The notes under the pieces are model-generated. The model was not told where the DNA came from. It was given only the letters and a program-made list of their open reading frames with translations, and did not search any database. Shown one piece after another: positions 10,748-18,690 of a stretch of 54,483 nucleotides of DNA; the first letter of the stretch is position 1, and every line of letters begins with the position of its first letter. A program made the translations under genes and the position numbers. The stretch comes from Nitrospira sp. GTDB taxonomy: Bacteria; Nitrospirota; Nitrospiria; Nitrospirales; Nitrospiraceae. The stretch lies in NCBI GenBank assembly GCA_030692565.1, contig JAUYAO010000043.1:1-54483 (forward strand), given 5' to 3'.

Positions 10748-11437
10748 TCACTTCAGCCACGAAGGCGGTTCCTGATCGCCGGACAATGGTGTCGGCGAGG
10801 GTGGCGTCTCTTTGGGCATGAACGCATCGGCCGCTGGCTGCCCGTCACCACGGCGGTAGTTCGCAGTCGCCTGGCTTAATTGATCGAACGTGTGATCGAC
10901 CGTCCGGCGGCAGAAGGAAATGCGGCTGTCTCCCGCAATGCCGAGATCGCCACCGGCGGCCCAGATATCGTGGTCGGCGCCGAGGTAGAGAAAGGCCCAA
11001 CCCTGTTTCTCATAGTGCTTGATGAGATCGAACACCTGCTTCCGGCTGTATTCCTGCGAAGCATTCTCCCGCCCGTCGGTCAGGATGACGCAGAGTCTCC
11101 TGGCCTCGACCGGCGCTTCCTGCGTTGCCAGAGAAAGCGTGCGCCCGATGGCATCGTAGAGCGGCGTCCCGGCCTGAGGGCGATAGGTTTCTACATCCAG
11201 ATCGTTGACGGCTGACACCGGCACCGCCCGGTACCGCACTTCTGTTTTTCCGGCATTGAAGAGGGTGAGGGTGAAGCGCGTCTCGGCCGGCTCCCGCCTG
11301 AGTGTGACGAGGTAGTGATTGAACCCGGCGAGGGCGGCGCCTTTGCACGATTGCATCGAGCCGCTTTCGTCGAGAATGAGCGTGATGTAGAGCGGTTGAG
11401 GACCCGCAGCCTGCTGCCCGTTCTGTCTGTCGTTCAT
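10748..11437 (-). CDS. VWA-domain protein
   Basis: A 229-aa protein built around one von Willebrand factor A domain. The MIDAS metal site is intact at its first element (DESGSMQS, D23/S25/S27), and TPLYDAIG and ILTDGREN supply the usual Thr and Asp of the later MIDAS loops. There is no signal peptide, so it should be cytoplasmic. The C-terminal 30 residues are Pro-rich and disordered. Its start has an unusually strong ribosome site, GGAGGTGATC. It precedes the NPF-repeat gene. VWA proteins usually mediate protein-protein contacts; the partner is unknown. Confidence 0.88.
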   Translation of the reverse strand: MNDRQNGQQAAGPQPLYITLILDESGSMQSCKGAALAGFNHYLVTLRREPAETRFTLTLFNAGKTEVRYRAVPVSAVNDLDVETYRPQAGTPLYDAIGRTLSLATQEAPVEARRLCVILTDGRENASQEYSRKQVFDLIKHYEKQGWAFLYLGADHDIWAAGGDLGIAGDSRISFCRRTVDHTFDQLSQATANYRRGDGQPAADAFMPKETPPSPTPLSGDQEPPSWLK

Positions 11438-11486
11438 GCGATCACCTCCAGGGTAAATTGAGATGACCGCATCTTACGAGATGACT

Positions 11487-11605
11487 GTGACAGGGCGGGT
11501 CACACCTGACACAGAATATCGAGCAGACTGAAACCCTGGCTATTTAGGGGGTTAGGCGAAAACAGGCGGAAGAGCACTCTGCCATCACGTGACATCCGGG
11601 GTCAC
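11487..11605. promoter_or_regulatory. Pair of GTGAC-N7-GTCAC inverted repeats
   Basis: Two palindromes of identical geometry flank the gap between the VWA gene and the WYL regulator gene: 11487-11503 (GTGAC, 7 bp, GTCAC) and 11589-11605 (same half-sites, different 7-bp centre). The second overlaps the stop codon of the WYL gene. They could be operators, possibly for that regulator, or members of the GTCAC-rich repeat family seen elsewhere in the window. Confidence 0.45.
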
Positions 11606-12588
11606 TGGAGTGCTGCAATCTTTGAGGCTTCTTTCTTGACTGCGTTCCGCAGCGAATCCGGGCTGATCACCTTCGCTCCACTCCCGAAGCTCAGCACCCA
11701 CCCGACCAGTTCCCGCGTCTCCGCGATGGACAAGGCCATCCGCAGCCGCCCCCGGCTCAGGCGGGTGAGCCGCTGGCTCGGATGCCATACACGGTCTTTC
11801 ACCCAGGCGGCGGTCGGCTTGTCGAACTCCAGCTCTGCCTCGATGCGCCGCCCGCGCATGACGGTGAGCGAGTCTTCGACGAAGGATTCAAAATCGAAAT
11901 GCAGTGGAATTTGATAGGGCCGGTCGGTAGGCGTGACGGACTTGATGCGCTCGACGGCAAACATGCGCGGCTCTTTGCGGACATGGCAATAGCCGATGAG
12001 ATACAGGCCGCCGGAGACAAACCAGAGCCGGTAGGGGTCGACTTCGCGTCGCGTGACGCGCCCCCGCGCGGCGGAGTCGTAGCGCATCTGAAGGCGCTTC
12101 TTATTCGCGATGGCGCCGGTGATGCGCTCGACGGTCTCGCGGTGCTGTTTGTACCGTTTGTGCGGGCCGAGCCCGACCGAGAAGGTGTCTTCGAGTTGCT
12201 GAACCAGAGTGAGCCCGTCCGGCGGCAGCGCGGCGGAGGCTTTGCCGAGCGCCGACTGCAAGGAGGCATGCAGCGCGGTGCCTGCGAGCGGGGCAATGAG
12301 CCGGCGGCTGAGGGTGAGGGCCATGAGTTCAGTGGGCGAGAACCGCAGCGCCGGGGCATGCCGCGTCCCGTCGAACAATTTCCAGCGCGTGCGGCCGTCG
12401 ATCCGCTCCGTTACCAGCGGCCATCCGGCTGATTCGATCGCTTCCAGATCCCGGCGCACGGTGCGCGGGTGGCGGGTCCCTGAGGAATCGAGCCCTTCGG
12501 CAAGCTGTTCCAGTGTGAGTCCCTGCCGGGACGACTCCAGCTTGCTAAGGACGATCAGTTGGCGAATGGCCTGGTCGTTTCGCGGCAT
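11602..12588 (-). CDS. WYL-domain transcriptional regulator (HTH/DeoR-type plus WYL)
   Basis: A 328-aa regulator. Residues 1-60 form a winged helix-turn-helix (IRQLIVLSKLE...LTLEQLAEGL...TVRRDLEAIESAGWPL). The C-terminal half is a WYL domain (DPYRLWFVSGGLYLIGYCHVRKEPRMFAVERI) with a WCX-like tail. WYL domains sense nucleic acid or nucleotide ligands in several systems. The start at 12588 (MPRNDQAIRQL) gives the usual family N-terminus; an in-frame ATG at 12678 would add 30 atypical residues. It is divergent from the TPR gene, with about 210 bp between the starts. Its target is not shown by the sequence. Confidence 0.9.
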   Translation of the reverse strand: MPRNDQAIRQLIVLSKLESSRQGLTLEQLAEGLDSSGTRHPRTVRRDLEAIESAGWPLVTERIDGRTRWKLFDGTRHAPALRFSPTELMALTLSRRLIAPLAGTALHASLQSALGKASAALPPDGLTLVQQLEDTFSVGLGPHKRYKQHRETVERITGAIANKKRLQMRYDSAARGRVTRREVDPYRLWFVSGGLYLIGYCHVRKEPRMFAVERIKSVTPTDRPYQIPLHFDFESFVEDSLTVMRGRRIEAELEFDKPTAAWVKDRVWHPSQRLTRLSRGRLRMALSIAETRELVGWVLSFGSGAKVISPDSLRNAVKKEASKIAALQ

Positions 12589-12799
12589 TGATGGCTTTCG
12601 TACGAACCCACACCCGTTCGTGGCGAGACCGATCGGCTCCTGCTGCGGCAGAATACCTCTTTCCCCCTGGGAAAGCACGCCTCCGGGGACAGCGCCCCCG
12701 TGCGCCTGACCCCGTTCCCGCCCTTTGACCCCGCGCGTATTTTTCGTATAGGCTGCTCCTGACGATCAACACTCCCGTCGATGCTGCCAGGAACCGCCG

Positions 12800-14497
12800 A
12801 TGAATCGATCGAACCGCCGCCGACAGGAATCGCGTCAAGCCAAGACCGGCTCCACGTCCGATAGTTTCGCCGTTCACACGCTGCTCGACCAAGGGAAACG
12901 CCATCACCAGGCAGGCCAGCTGGCTGAGGCCGAACGAAACTATCAGCTGGCGCTGAATAGGGCGCCCGGCCACCCCGAAGCGCTGCACCTCTTGGGACTG
13001 TTAGCGTATCGCGTCGGCAGCTACGAGCAAGCCATCGAGCTCATCACCCGCGCCATCGAGGGCACACCCACTTCCCCGTTGTACTGGTTCAACCTGGGCG
13101 TCGTCACCCAGCGTGCGGGAAAATCCGAAGAGGCCATCCGTGCCTATGAGCGGGCCATCACCCTCAATCCCAAATACGTCGACGCCCTCATCAATCTCGG
13201 CAACGTCCTGAAAGACCTGCAGCGCCTTGACGCCGCAGTCGAAACCTATCGCAAAGCCCTGACCCTGAACCCGGCCCACGCCGACACCCACAACAACCTC
13301 GGCGTCGCACTCAAAGAACAGAATGCCCTCCGGGATGCGATCGCCTCCTATCGCGAAGCCATCCGGCTGAAACCCGCGCACTTCGAAGCCTGGAACAACC
13401 TCGGCCTGGCGCTGATGGAAACCGGCGCAATCGATGACGCCCTCGCCTCATTCCAGCAGGCCTTGACCATCGTGCCGGATTCATCGAAGACACTCTACAA
13501 CCTGGGAATCGCGGCGATGTGGAACGGCGACCATGCCGGCGCCATGGCCCGCTTCTCCCAAGTGGCTAAGGCGAAGCACGATCACAACGGTCCGATTCAA
13601 GAGACCACGCTCTTCCGGTCGCGGCTGAAGCATGACGCCGAACAAACCCGACTGCTCATCGAGCGGGGCCGCCTCGATGCCTCGCACCGGAGTTATATCG
13701 ATGCGCTGGAGCGATTGGAAATTACGCTGGCCGCGGCCTTCCCGACACGCAACCGATGTCCCGTCGATCCGGCTGCGCTCGCGGCGATTGCGCCCTCCTT
13801 CAATCGATTCCTCTATCGCGCCCCCTGCGAACGGCTGGTGAATGGCGCCTTGAATCCGCAGCTCGATGTCCGGGCGATCGAAGCGCGCTACCTGGGACAG
13901 CTGCCGGAAGTCACATTCATCGATCAACTGCTCAAGCCGGAGGCCCTGGCAGCCCTACGCACCTTTTGCTTGGAATCCACAATCTGGAAAAAGGACTACG
14001 AGAACGGCTACCTCGGGGCGTTTCTCGGCGATGGATTCGCCACGCCGCTCCTCTTGCAAATTGCCGAAGAACTCCGTCGCGCGCTTCCCGGCATCTTCAA
14101 AGATCATCGACTGACGCAGGCCTGGGCCTTCAAGCAGGATAGCGCCAGGCGCGGCCTCTCCATCCATGCCGACGCCGCAGCCGTCAATGTGAACTTTTGG
14201 ATTACACCGGATGAGGCGAACCTGGATCCTGAGAAAGGCGGGCTCGTGGTGTACAGCAAAGAAGCGCCGGCGGATTGGAACTTCGCGGCCTATAACAGCG
14301 AGCAGAACAAACCGAAGATTCTCGAATGGCTCGCACAAGCCGGCGCCCGGACGATCCGGGTGCCCTATCGTGCCAACCGTGCGCTGGTCTTTAACTCCGA
14401 CCTCTTTCACGAAACCGATGATGTAACCTTCCGCGACGACTACCTCAGCCGGCGCATCAACATTACGCTGCTTTACGGCTATCGCCATCAGGCCTAA
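12800..14497 (+). CDS. TPR protein with C-terminal 2OG-Fe(II) oxygenase-like domain
   Basis: A 565-aa fusion. Residues about 28-265 are seven or so tetratricopeptide repeats (for example NLGNVLKDLQRLDAAVETYRKALTLNPAHADTHNNLG, in pieces). After a linker, residues 370-563 look like a prolyl-4-hydroxylase-type 2-oxoglutarate oxygenase: an H-x-D pair (SIHADAA, about 455-457), a distal His (SDLFHETD, about 536) and an Arg (SRRINITLL, about 551) in the positions expected for iron and 2OG binding. Substrate is unknown; TPRs may bind a partner protein. No signal peptide. The 3' end overlaps the convergent sensor gene by 35 bp. Confidence 0.85.
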   Translation: MNRSNRRRQESRQAKTGSTSDSFAVHTLLDQGKRHHQAGQLAEAERNYQLALNRAPGHPEALHLLGLLAYRVGSYEQAIELITRAIEGTPTSPLYWFNLGVVTQRAGKSEEAIRAYERAITLNPKYVDALINLGNVLKDLQRLDAAVETYRKALTLNPAHADTHNNLGVALKEQNALRDAIASYREAIRLKPAHFEAWNNLGLALMETGAIDDALASFQQALTIVPDSSKTLYNLGIAAMWNGDHAGAMARFSQVAKAKHDHNGPIQETTLFRSRLKHDAEQTRLLIERGRLDASHRSYIDALERLEITLAAAFPTRNRCPVDPAALAAIAPSFNRFLYRAPCERLVNGALNPQLDVRAIEARYLGQLPEVTFIDQLLKPEALAALRTFCLESTIWKKDYENGYLGAFLGDGFATPLLLQIAEELRRALPGIFKDHRLTQAWAFKQDSARRGLSIHADAAAVNVNFWITPDEANLDPEKGGLVVYSKEAPADWNFAAYNSEQNKPKILEWLAQAGARTIRVPYRANRALVFNSDLFHETDDVTFRDDYLSRRINITLLYGYRHQA

Positions 14498-15182
14498 CCA
14501 AACCATCCCTGAACGACCTCTCGCCATTCTGTGACGACGGCTGGGCGGTCATAGCCGCGGCCACCACGGACTGGATCCGCTGCTGCATACGCGACGTCGC
14601 GAACCGCATCGCGAGACCGATGGCCGCAACCAGGAACACAAACACCGGGACCATAATTCGGCCGACCTGTTCAAGCCGCTCTTGCGGACTGCGCACGGCA
14701 TCCTGTTGTCTCGCCCGCACAAAGGTGAGCCTGCCCCACGCAATCGTAGATCCCTTGTCCTGGATCGGTTCAATTACGGTAAGACGCTCCTGACCCGGCG
14801 CCGGCTCGTCTCGAATCAGGACCTCCCGATTCTGCGCACGGATGGCCGCCCAGTTCGCATCCTGAATCTGCTGCCCTACATAGCCGGCATTGGACGCGGC
14901 AAATACCCGATTGCCGTTATCGATCACCATCGCATCGGCAAGACCGCTGGTCCGCCAGGCCCCGACCAGCGCCTCCTGCACTTTGGCCACATCCACAACC
15001 AGCGCTGCCGCACTGATGGATGAAAAGGCTCGGCTTACCATCAGCGCTTCCTGCTGCGCGGCCTGACTGATCTGCGCCTCCCGCTGCTGCCCTTGCGCCA
15101 CGTCAGACCGTTTGAGCGTGTAATAGAGCAGGCCCCCGATGAGAACCGTCGCCAAGAGACTGACCATGAGTGCACGAAGCAT
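14463..15182 (-). CDS. Membrane protein with periplasmic sensor-like domain
   Basis: A 239-aa protein with a membrane segment at residues 3-23 (ALMVSLLATVLIGGLLYYTL), a periplasmic region of about 150 residues, a second membrane segment near 175-195 (IMVPVFVFLVAAIGLAMRF) and a short cytoplasmic tail. The two-helix topology and the middle part (MVIDNGNRVFAASNAGYVGQ) resemble the Cache-type sensor halves of chemoreceptors and kinases, but no HAMP, kinase or methyl-accepting output domain follows. It may be a stand-alone sensor or a truncated receptor. Neighbouring PilZ suggests a link to cyclic-di-GMP or motility, which is inference. Confidence 0.7.
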   Translation of the reverse strand: MLRALMVSLLATVLIGGLLYYTLKRSDVAQGQQREAQISQAAQQEALMVSRAFSSISAAALVVDVAKVQEALVGAWRTSGLADAMVIDNGNRVFAASNAGYVGQQIQDANWAAIRAQNREVLIRDEPAPGQERLTVIEPIQDKGSTIAWGRLTFVRARQQDAVRSPQERLEQVGRIMVPVFVFLVAAIGLAMRFATSRMQQRIQSVVAAAMTAQPSSQNGERSFRDGLVRPDGDSRKAA

Positions 15183-15266
15183 CGGAGAGTACCTCCTCAG
15201 ATAGTTGGACTTACGAAGGGCCGACAGGAAAGTTACCCTCGAGGCACGCGCTGAGGAAGGACGACC

Positions 15267-15617
15267 TCAGACGGCCTCCTCCGATGAACCGGCACGCTGA
15301 TAGGGCTCCAGCTCGAGCTCTTTGACCACATGTTGGAGTCGCGCCCATTCATCCGGCGTCAAACTGGCAAACTCCAACCCGAAGCTGCGATCACGGCACC
15401 ACCGGACTACCGCTTGCGTGACCTGAATCGGTGGCTGATCGTCCGATACGTTAACACGCAGCTGCAACGTGGTACCGGGCTTCACCGCGGTTGCGCTGAA
15501 CACACAGCAGCCTCGGATGGAGAGATCGGTCAGGTTGCCGTCACCGGAAACAATGTTGGCGGAGCTGAAAGAGCTGCGAAACTGGACAGGAAAGCGAGGA
15601 TGTTGCCGATGTTCCAC
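15267..15617 (-). CDS. PilZ-domain protein
   Basis: A 116-aa single PilZ domain, a cyclic-di-GMP receptor fold. The two binding signatures are present: RxxxR at R4-R8 (RQHPR) and a D-x-S-x-x-G element (DLSIRGCC). The remaining beta-barrel strands follow (VKPGTTLQLRVNV, AVVRWCRDRSFGLEF). It should bind cyclic-di-GMP and act as a small adaptor protein. It lies 84 bp upstream of the membrane sensor gene on the same strand, so the two may be one transcript. Confidence 0.9.
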   Translation of the reverse strand: MEHRQHPRFPVQFRSSFSSANIVSGDGNLTDLSIRGCCVFSATAVKPGTTLQLRVNVSDDQPPIQVTQAVVRWCRDRSFGLEFASLTPDEWARLQHVVKELELEPYQRAGSSEEAV

Positions 15618-15651
15618 GGGGAGACCTCATAGCCTGAAAGCCTGAAGGTGT

Positions 15652-17106
15652 CTACCCCTTAATATTGCCAATAGGTCGGAGTTCCGCTACCTTTTTTGTA
15701 ATTCCCGCACGCTCAACCGACTCCACTACCTCCGATATGTTTTTGTAGGCGAATCCGGCCTCTTCCGCGAGCCCGGACATCGACACCGCCTTCACGAGAA
15801 TCCCCCGCTGCTTCATCTGCTGCTGGAGCTGCTCGCCGCGAATCGATTTCTTGGCCTGCGTCCTCGACATCGTGCGTCCGGAGCCATGCATGGTCGAACC
15901 GAACGTCTCTTCCGAAGCCCTCGTCGTGCCCACCAGCAGATAGGAACCGGTTTCCATCGAGCCGCCGCAGATCACCGGCTGGCCGATCGATCGGTAGCAG
16001 GCCGGCAAGTCAGGACTGCCCGGGCCAAGCGCACGCGTCGCCCCTTTTCGGTGCACGACCAACTCGCCCTCGGGGTACCGCTCGACCTTGGCGATGTTGT
16101 GCGCCACATCATAGACCAGCTCCATACCCAGCTCTTCTCCCGACCGGCCGAAAACCGCGGCAAAGGCCTCGCGAATCTGATGCGTGATGACTTGCCGGTT
16201 GGCAAACGCCGTATTGGCGGCGCAGTTCATTGCGGCGAAATAGTCCTGGCCTTCCTCGGAGAGAAACGGCGCGCAAGCCAACTGCTGATCCTTCACCGTA
16301 ATTCCGTATCGCCGCATGGCCTTCTCGAAGACTTTGAGATAGTCGCTGGCCACCTGATGGCCGAAGCCGCGCGACCCGCAATGCACCATGATGACAATCT
16401 GGTCCTGCCCGGTAATGCCGAAGGCGGCCGCCGTCTCCCGGTCGAAGATCCGGTCGTTCGACACCACTTGCACTTCAAGGTAATGATTGCCCGAGCCCAG
16501 CGTCCCCAGTTGGTTCATTCCCCGCGTCACCGCGTGGTCGCTGACTTTGTCGGGATCGGCGCCTGGCAGACATCCGCCCTGCTCCATCCGCTCCAAGTCG
16601 CGATGCCATCCATAGCCTTGCTCGATACACCATCGAGCTCCTTTGGTCATCACTCGATCGAAGGACACCCGATCCATCGACACAAAGCCGCTCGCCCCGA
16701 CACCTGCCGGGACGCGTCGAAAGAGTTCGGTCATCAGCTGCTCGAGTTTAGGCTGCACCTCCGCCAGCGTAAGGTCCGTCCGAATCAACCGCATCCCGCA
16801 GTTGACGTCGTATCCCACCCCGCCGGGAGAAATAATGCCCGACCGCACATCGAACGCGGCCACGCCGCCGATCGGAAACCCATAGCCCCAATGGCCGTCG
16901 GGCATGCAGAGCGCATAGCGGCGGATGCCGGGGAGGCAGGCCACGTTCGTCACCTGTTCGAACACACCGGTATCCATGGCCCGGAGAATGGACTCGGTTC
17001 CATAGATGCGGGCCGGCACCAGCATGCCGGATTTCTCCGTAACGGGGATCTCCCACACCTCGTCCGTAATCCGATTCACCTTCATCGCAGTATTTAACTT
17101 CATCAT
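15652..17106 (-). CDS. rtcB: RNA-splicing ligase RtcB
   Basis: A 484-aa 3'-5' RNA ligase that joins 2',3'-cyclic phosphate and 5'-hydroxyl ends using GTP and Mn2+. Family signatures are clear: the metal-binding Cys in DVNCGMRL, GSGNHYLEVQ, VHCGSRGFGHQ, and the guanylated His in the STMHGSGRTMSR segment near the C-terminus. I place the start at 17106 (MMKLNTAMKVNRITDEVWE); an in-frame ATG at 17151 would translate the GTCAC repeat upstream. It follows archease by 65 bp, and archease activates RtcB. All key residues are kept. Confidence 0.96.
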   Translation of the reverse strand: MMKLNTAMKVNRITDEVWEIPVTEKSGMLVPARIYGTESILRAMDTGVFEQVTNVACLPGIRRYALCMPDGHWGYGFPIGGVAAFDVRSGIISPGGVGYDVNCGMRLIRTDLTLAEVQPKLEQLMTELFRRVPAGVGASGFVSMDRVSFDRVMTKGARWCIEQGYGWHRDLERMEQGGCLPGADPDKVSDHAVTRGMNQLGTLGSGNHYLEVQVVSNDRIFDRETAAAFGITGQDQIVIMVHCGSRGFGHQVASDYLKVFEKAMRRYGITVKDQQLACAPFLSEEGQDYFAAMNCAANTAFANRQVITHQIREAFAAVFGRSGEELGMELVYDVAHNIAKVERYPEGELVVHRKGATRALGPGSPDLPACYRSIGQPVICGGSMETGSYLLVGTTRASEETFGSTMHGSGRTMSRTQAKKSIRGEQLQQQMKQRGILVKAVSMSGLAEEAGFAYKNISEVVESVERAGITKKVAELRPIGNIKG

Positions 17107-17138
17107 GGACCTGGTGTCGTTTCCCTTCTCCTGGCGCT

Positions 17139-17160
17139 CGTCACGTGTCACCGGTCACAG
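17139..17160. repeat. Heptad GTCAC repeat
   Basis: TCAC occurs at 17141, 17148 and 17155, exactly 7 bp apart (TCACGTG, TCACCGG, TCACAGA). It sits between archease and rtcB. Similar GTCAC/GTGAC clusters occur at 11487-11605 and 18580-18690, so this looks like a short dispersed repeat family rather than coding sequence. Confidence 0.5.
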
Positions 17161-17171
17161 ACTCCACCCCA

Positions 17172-17606
17172 TCATACGTCGAGGACCACTCTCACGCGCC
17201 ACCGACCGTTCTCTTGATGCAGCCGATACAAATGTTTCGTCACGCCCTTCACATCGTTGCGCAACACTTGCGTGGCCTGATTCACCGGCTCGCCGACCAG
17301 CGTCCCATCGAGCTTCCATTGGCCGCCTTCACGGGTCAGCGATATCGAAGTGCGACTGAACACAACGCCCGCCGCATCCTTCCAATAGACGAAATCGGAG
17401 AGCCAATCGAACAGCAGCTCGGCGAGATCGCTCTCCGCATGTTCGATGCGGCGCTCCCAGGTCGCACCGACCGTCGCGGGATCGGCCATCGCCTCCATCA
17501 CCGCGTTTGAGGCAGCTTCAAAGACCTCCTGAACGGAATCGCCCTCGGCATCGAAGGCCAGATCCGCCAGGGCCACGTCCTCAAGAAATTGGAAGGAAGC
17601 CGGCAT
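17172..17606 (-). CDS. Archease
   Basis: A 144-aa protein of the archease family, which speeds guanylation of RtcB and protects its activity. The pattern is complete: an N-terminal FLEDVALADLAFDAEGDSV (the family usually has H-T-A-D in this place), the central AESDLAELLFDWLSDFVY, and the C-terminal VLRNDVKGVTKHLYRL with the conserved K-x-x-T/H segment. It lies 12 bp after the Fe-S subunit gene and upstream of rtcB, a known functional pairing. Confidence 0.93.
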   Translation of the reverse strand: MPASFQFLEDVALADLAFDAEGDSVQEVFEAASNAVMEAMADPATVGATWERRIEHAESDLAELLFDWLSDFVYWKDAAGVVFSRTSISLTREGGQWKLDGTLVGEPVNQATQVLRNDVKGVTKHLYRLHQENGRWRVRVVLDV

Positions 17607-17618
17607 CGATGATCGTTA

Positions 17619-18581
17619 TCACGCCGTCGGACGGCGAGCCCGCTGAAAGATCCCTCGCACTTGCGCCAATCCTGGAATCCGGTGCGCCAATGGATTGGGC
17701 ACCTTCCCTTTGAAGAACATCCTGACGCCGAGAGGAAGAATCCTGAGAAAGCGGGACAGATCGAAGCCAACAACTTTAAGCGGCATGATCGCTTCGTTCA
17801 GCCGCCCCTGCTGTTCAATGATCGAGACAAATGCGGTGATGTGGCGCGCGCCACCCGTTGACGCCAATCCCCGGTCGAGCGCAGCCCGTCGCAGCCGGAT
17901 GATCGCCTCCATCGGCTTCACATCTTTCGGGCAGACTTCCACGCAGTAATTGCACCGCGTGCAATCCCACATCCCGTTCGGCTCTTGCAGGACGGCAAGC
18001 CGCGCCCCTTTCAGCTTCTCCGGCTCACGCGGATCCGACAGAAATCGATCGACTTTGGCGAGCGCCGCCGGTCCGGCAAACCCGGGCGACACGGCATGCA
18101 CGGTGCAGGCTCCCACACAGGCGCCGCACATGATGCAGGCATCGACATTGTGATAACCGGGTCCCGTTGAACCCGGATCGTGCGCGGCGGCGCGGTCGGC
18201 TGGCACGGCCATCGACGTCGACAACCAGGGCGTAATGTCGCGAATCTTGCCCCAGAACGGACGCATATCGACGACGAGATCTTTGATGACCGGAAGGTGC
18301 TGTAGGGGAGCGATACGTAGCTGCCCGTGCCGTTCCAGTTCCTTCCGGACCGACGTGCGGCAAGCGAGTTTCTCGCCGCCATTGATCGTCATGGCACACG
18401 ATCCGCAAATCGCCGACCGGCAGGAATACCGTAAGGCCAGACTGCCGTCGAGCTCGTTTTTGACCCGGATCAGCAGGTCGAGCACGGTTGCGCCGCGCCG
18501 CACATCCAGGCGCACCTGTTCATCGTGCGGCTTCGCATCCTGTTCGGGATTGAATCGTTGGAGAGTGATCGTAAGGCGCAT
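17619..18581 (-). CDS. Succinate dehydrogenase/fumarate reductase-type iron-sulfur subunit
   Basis: A 320-aa electron-transfer subunit. The N-terminal ferredoxin domain carries the [2Fe-2S] ligands (SCRSAICGSCAM and the later LACRTS). The C-terminal domain has two cysteine clusters, CIMCGACVGACTVHAV and CTRCNYCVEVCPKDV, for the [4Fe-4S] and [3Fe-4S] centres. It is longer than typical SdhB (about 240-260 aa), with an extra C-terminal basic tail. No flavoprotein or membrane-anchor gene is adjacent, so its partners must be encoded elsewhere. It heads an operon with archease and rtcB. Confidence 0.92.
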   Translation of the reverse strand: MRLTITLQRFNPEQDAKPHDEQVRLDVRRGATVLDLLIRVKNELDGSLALRYSCRSAICGSCAMTINGGEKLACRTSVRKELERHGQLRIAPLQHLPVIKDLVVDMRPFWGKIRDITPWLSTSMAVPADRAAAHDPGSTGPGYHNVDACIMCGACVGACTVHAVSPGFAGPAALAKVDRFLSDPREPEKLKGARLAVLQEPNGMWDCTRCNYCVEVCPKDVKPMEAIIRLRRAALDRGLASTGGARHITAFVSIIEQQGRLNEAIMPLKVVGFDLSRFLRILPLGVRMFFKGKVPNPLAHRIPGLAQVRGIFQRARRPTA

Positions 18582-18674
18582 CAGAAACCCGTGACCAGTG
18601 ATGGGTGCCGCGTGACGCGTTTAGAAGGGAGGCCCGGATCTACCGACTCAACTGACTCGTCACCCGTTTCTGAT
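18580..18674. repeat. Short inverted-repeat element
   Basis: The arms ATCAGAAACCCGTGACCAG (18580-18598) and CTCGTCACCCGTTTCTGAT (18656-18674) are inverted copies that match at 16 of 19 positions. The interior contains further GTGAC/GTCAC words. The left arm overlaps the first bases of the Fe-S subunit gene. It is probably a small dispersed palindromic repeat; it could also form a transcript-stabilising hairpin. Confidence 0.65.
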
Positions 18675-18690
18675 CACGCGTGACAGCAGC

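Noticed and set aside
11602-12588. WYL regulator as the regulator of the CRISPR locus
   Set aside because: WYL proteins do control some CRISPR or defence loci, but two other genes and about 1.5 kb separate it from cas3, and no matching palindrome lies upstream of cas3.
15886-17097. 403-codon frame opposite rtcB
   Set aside because: RtcB motifs fix the coding strand.
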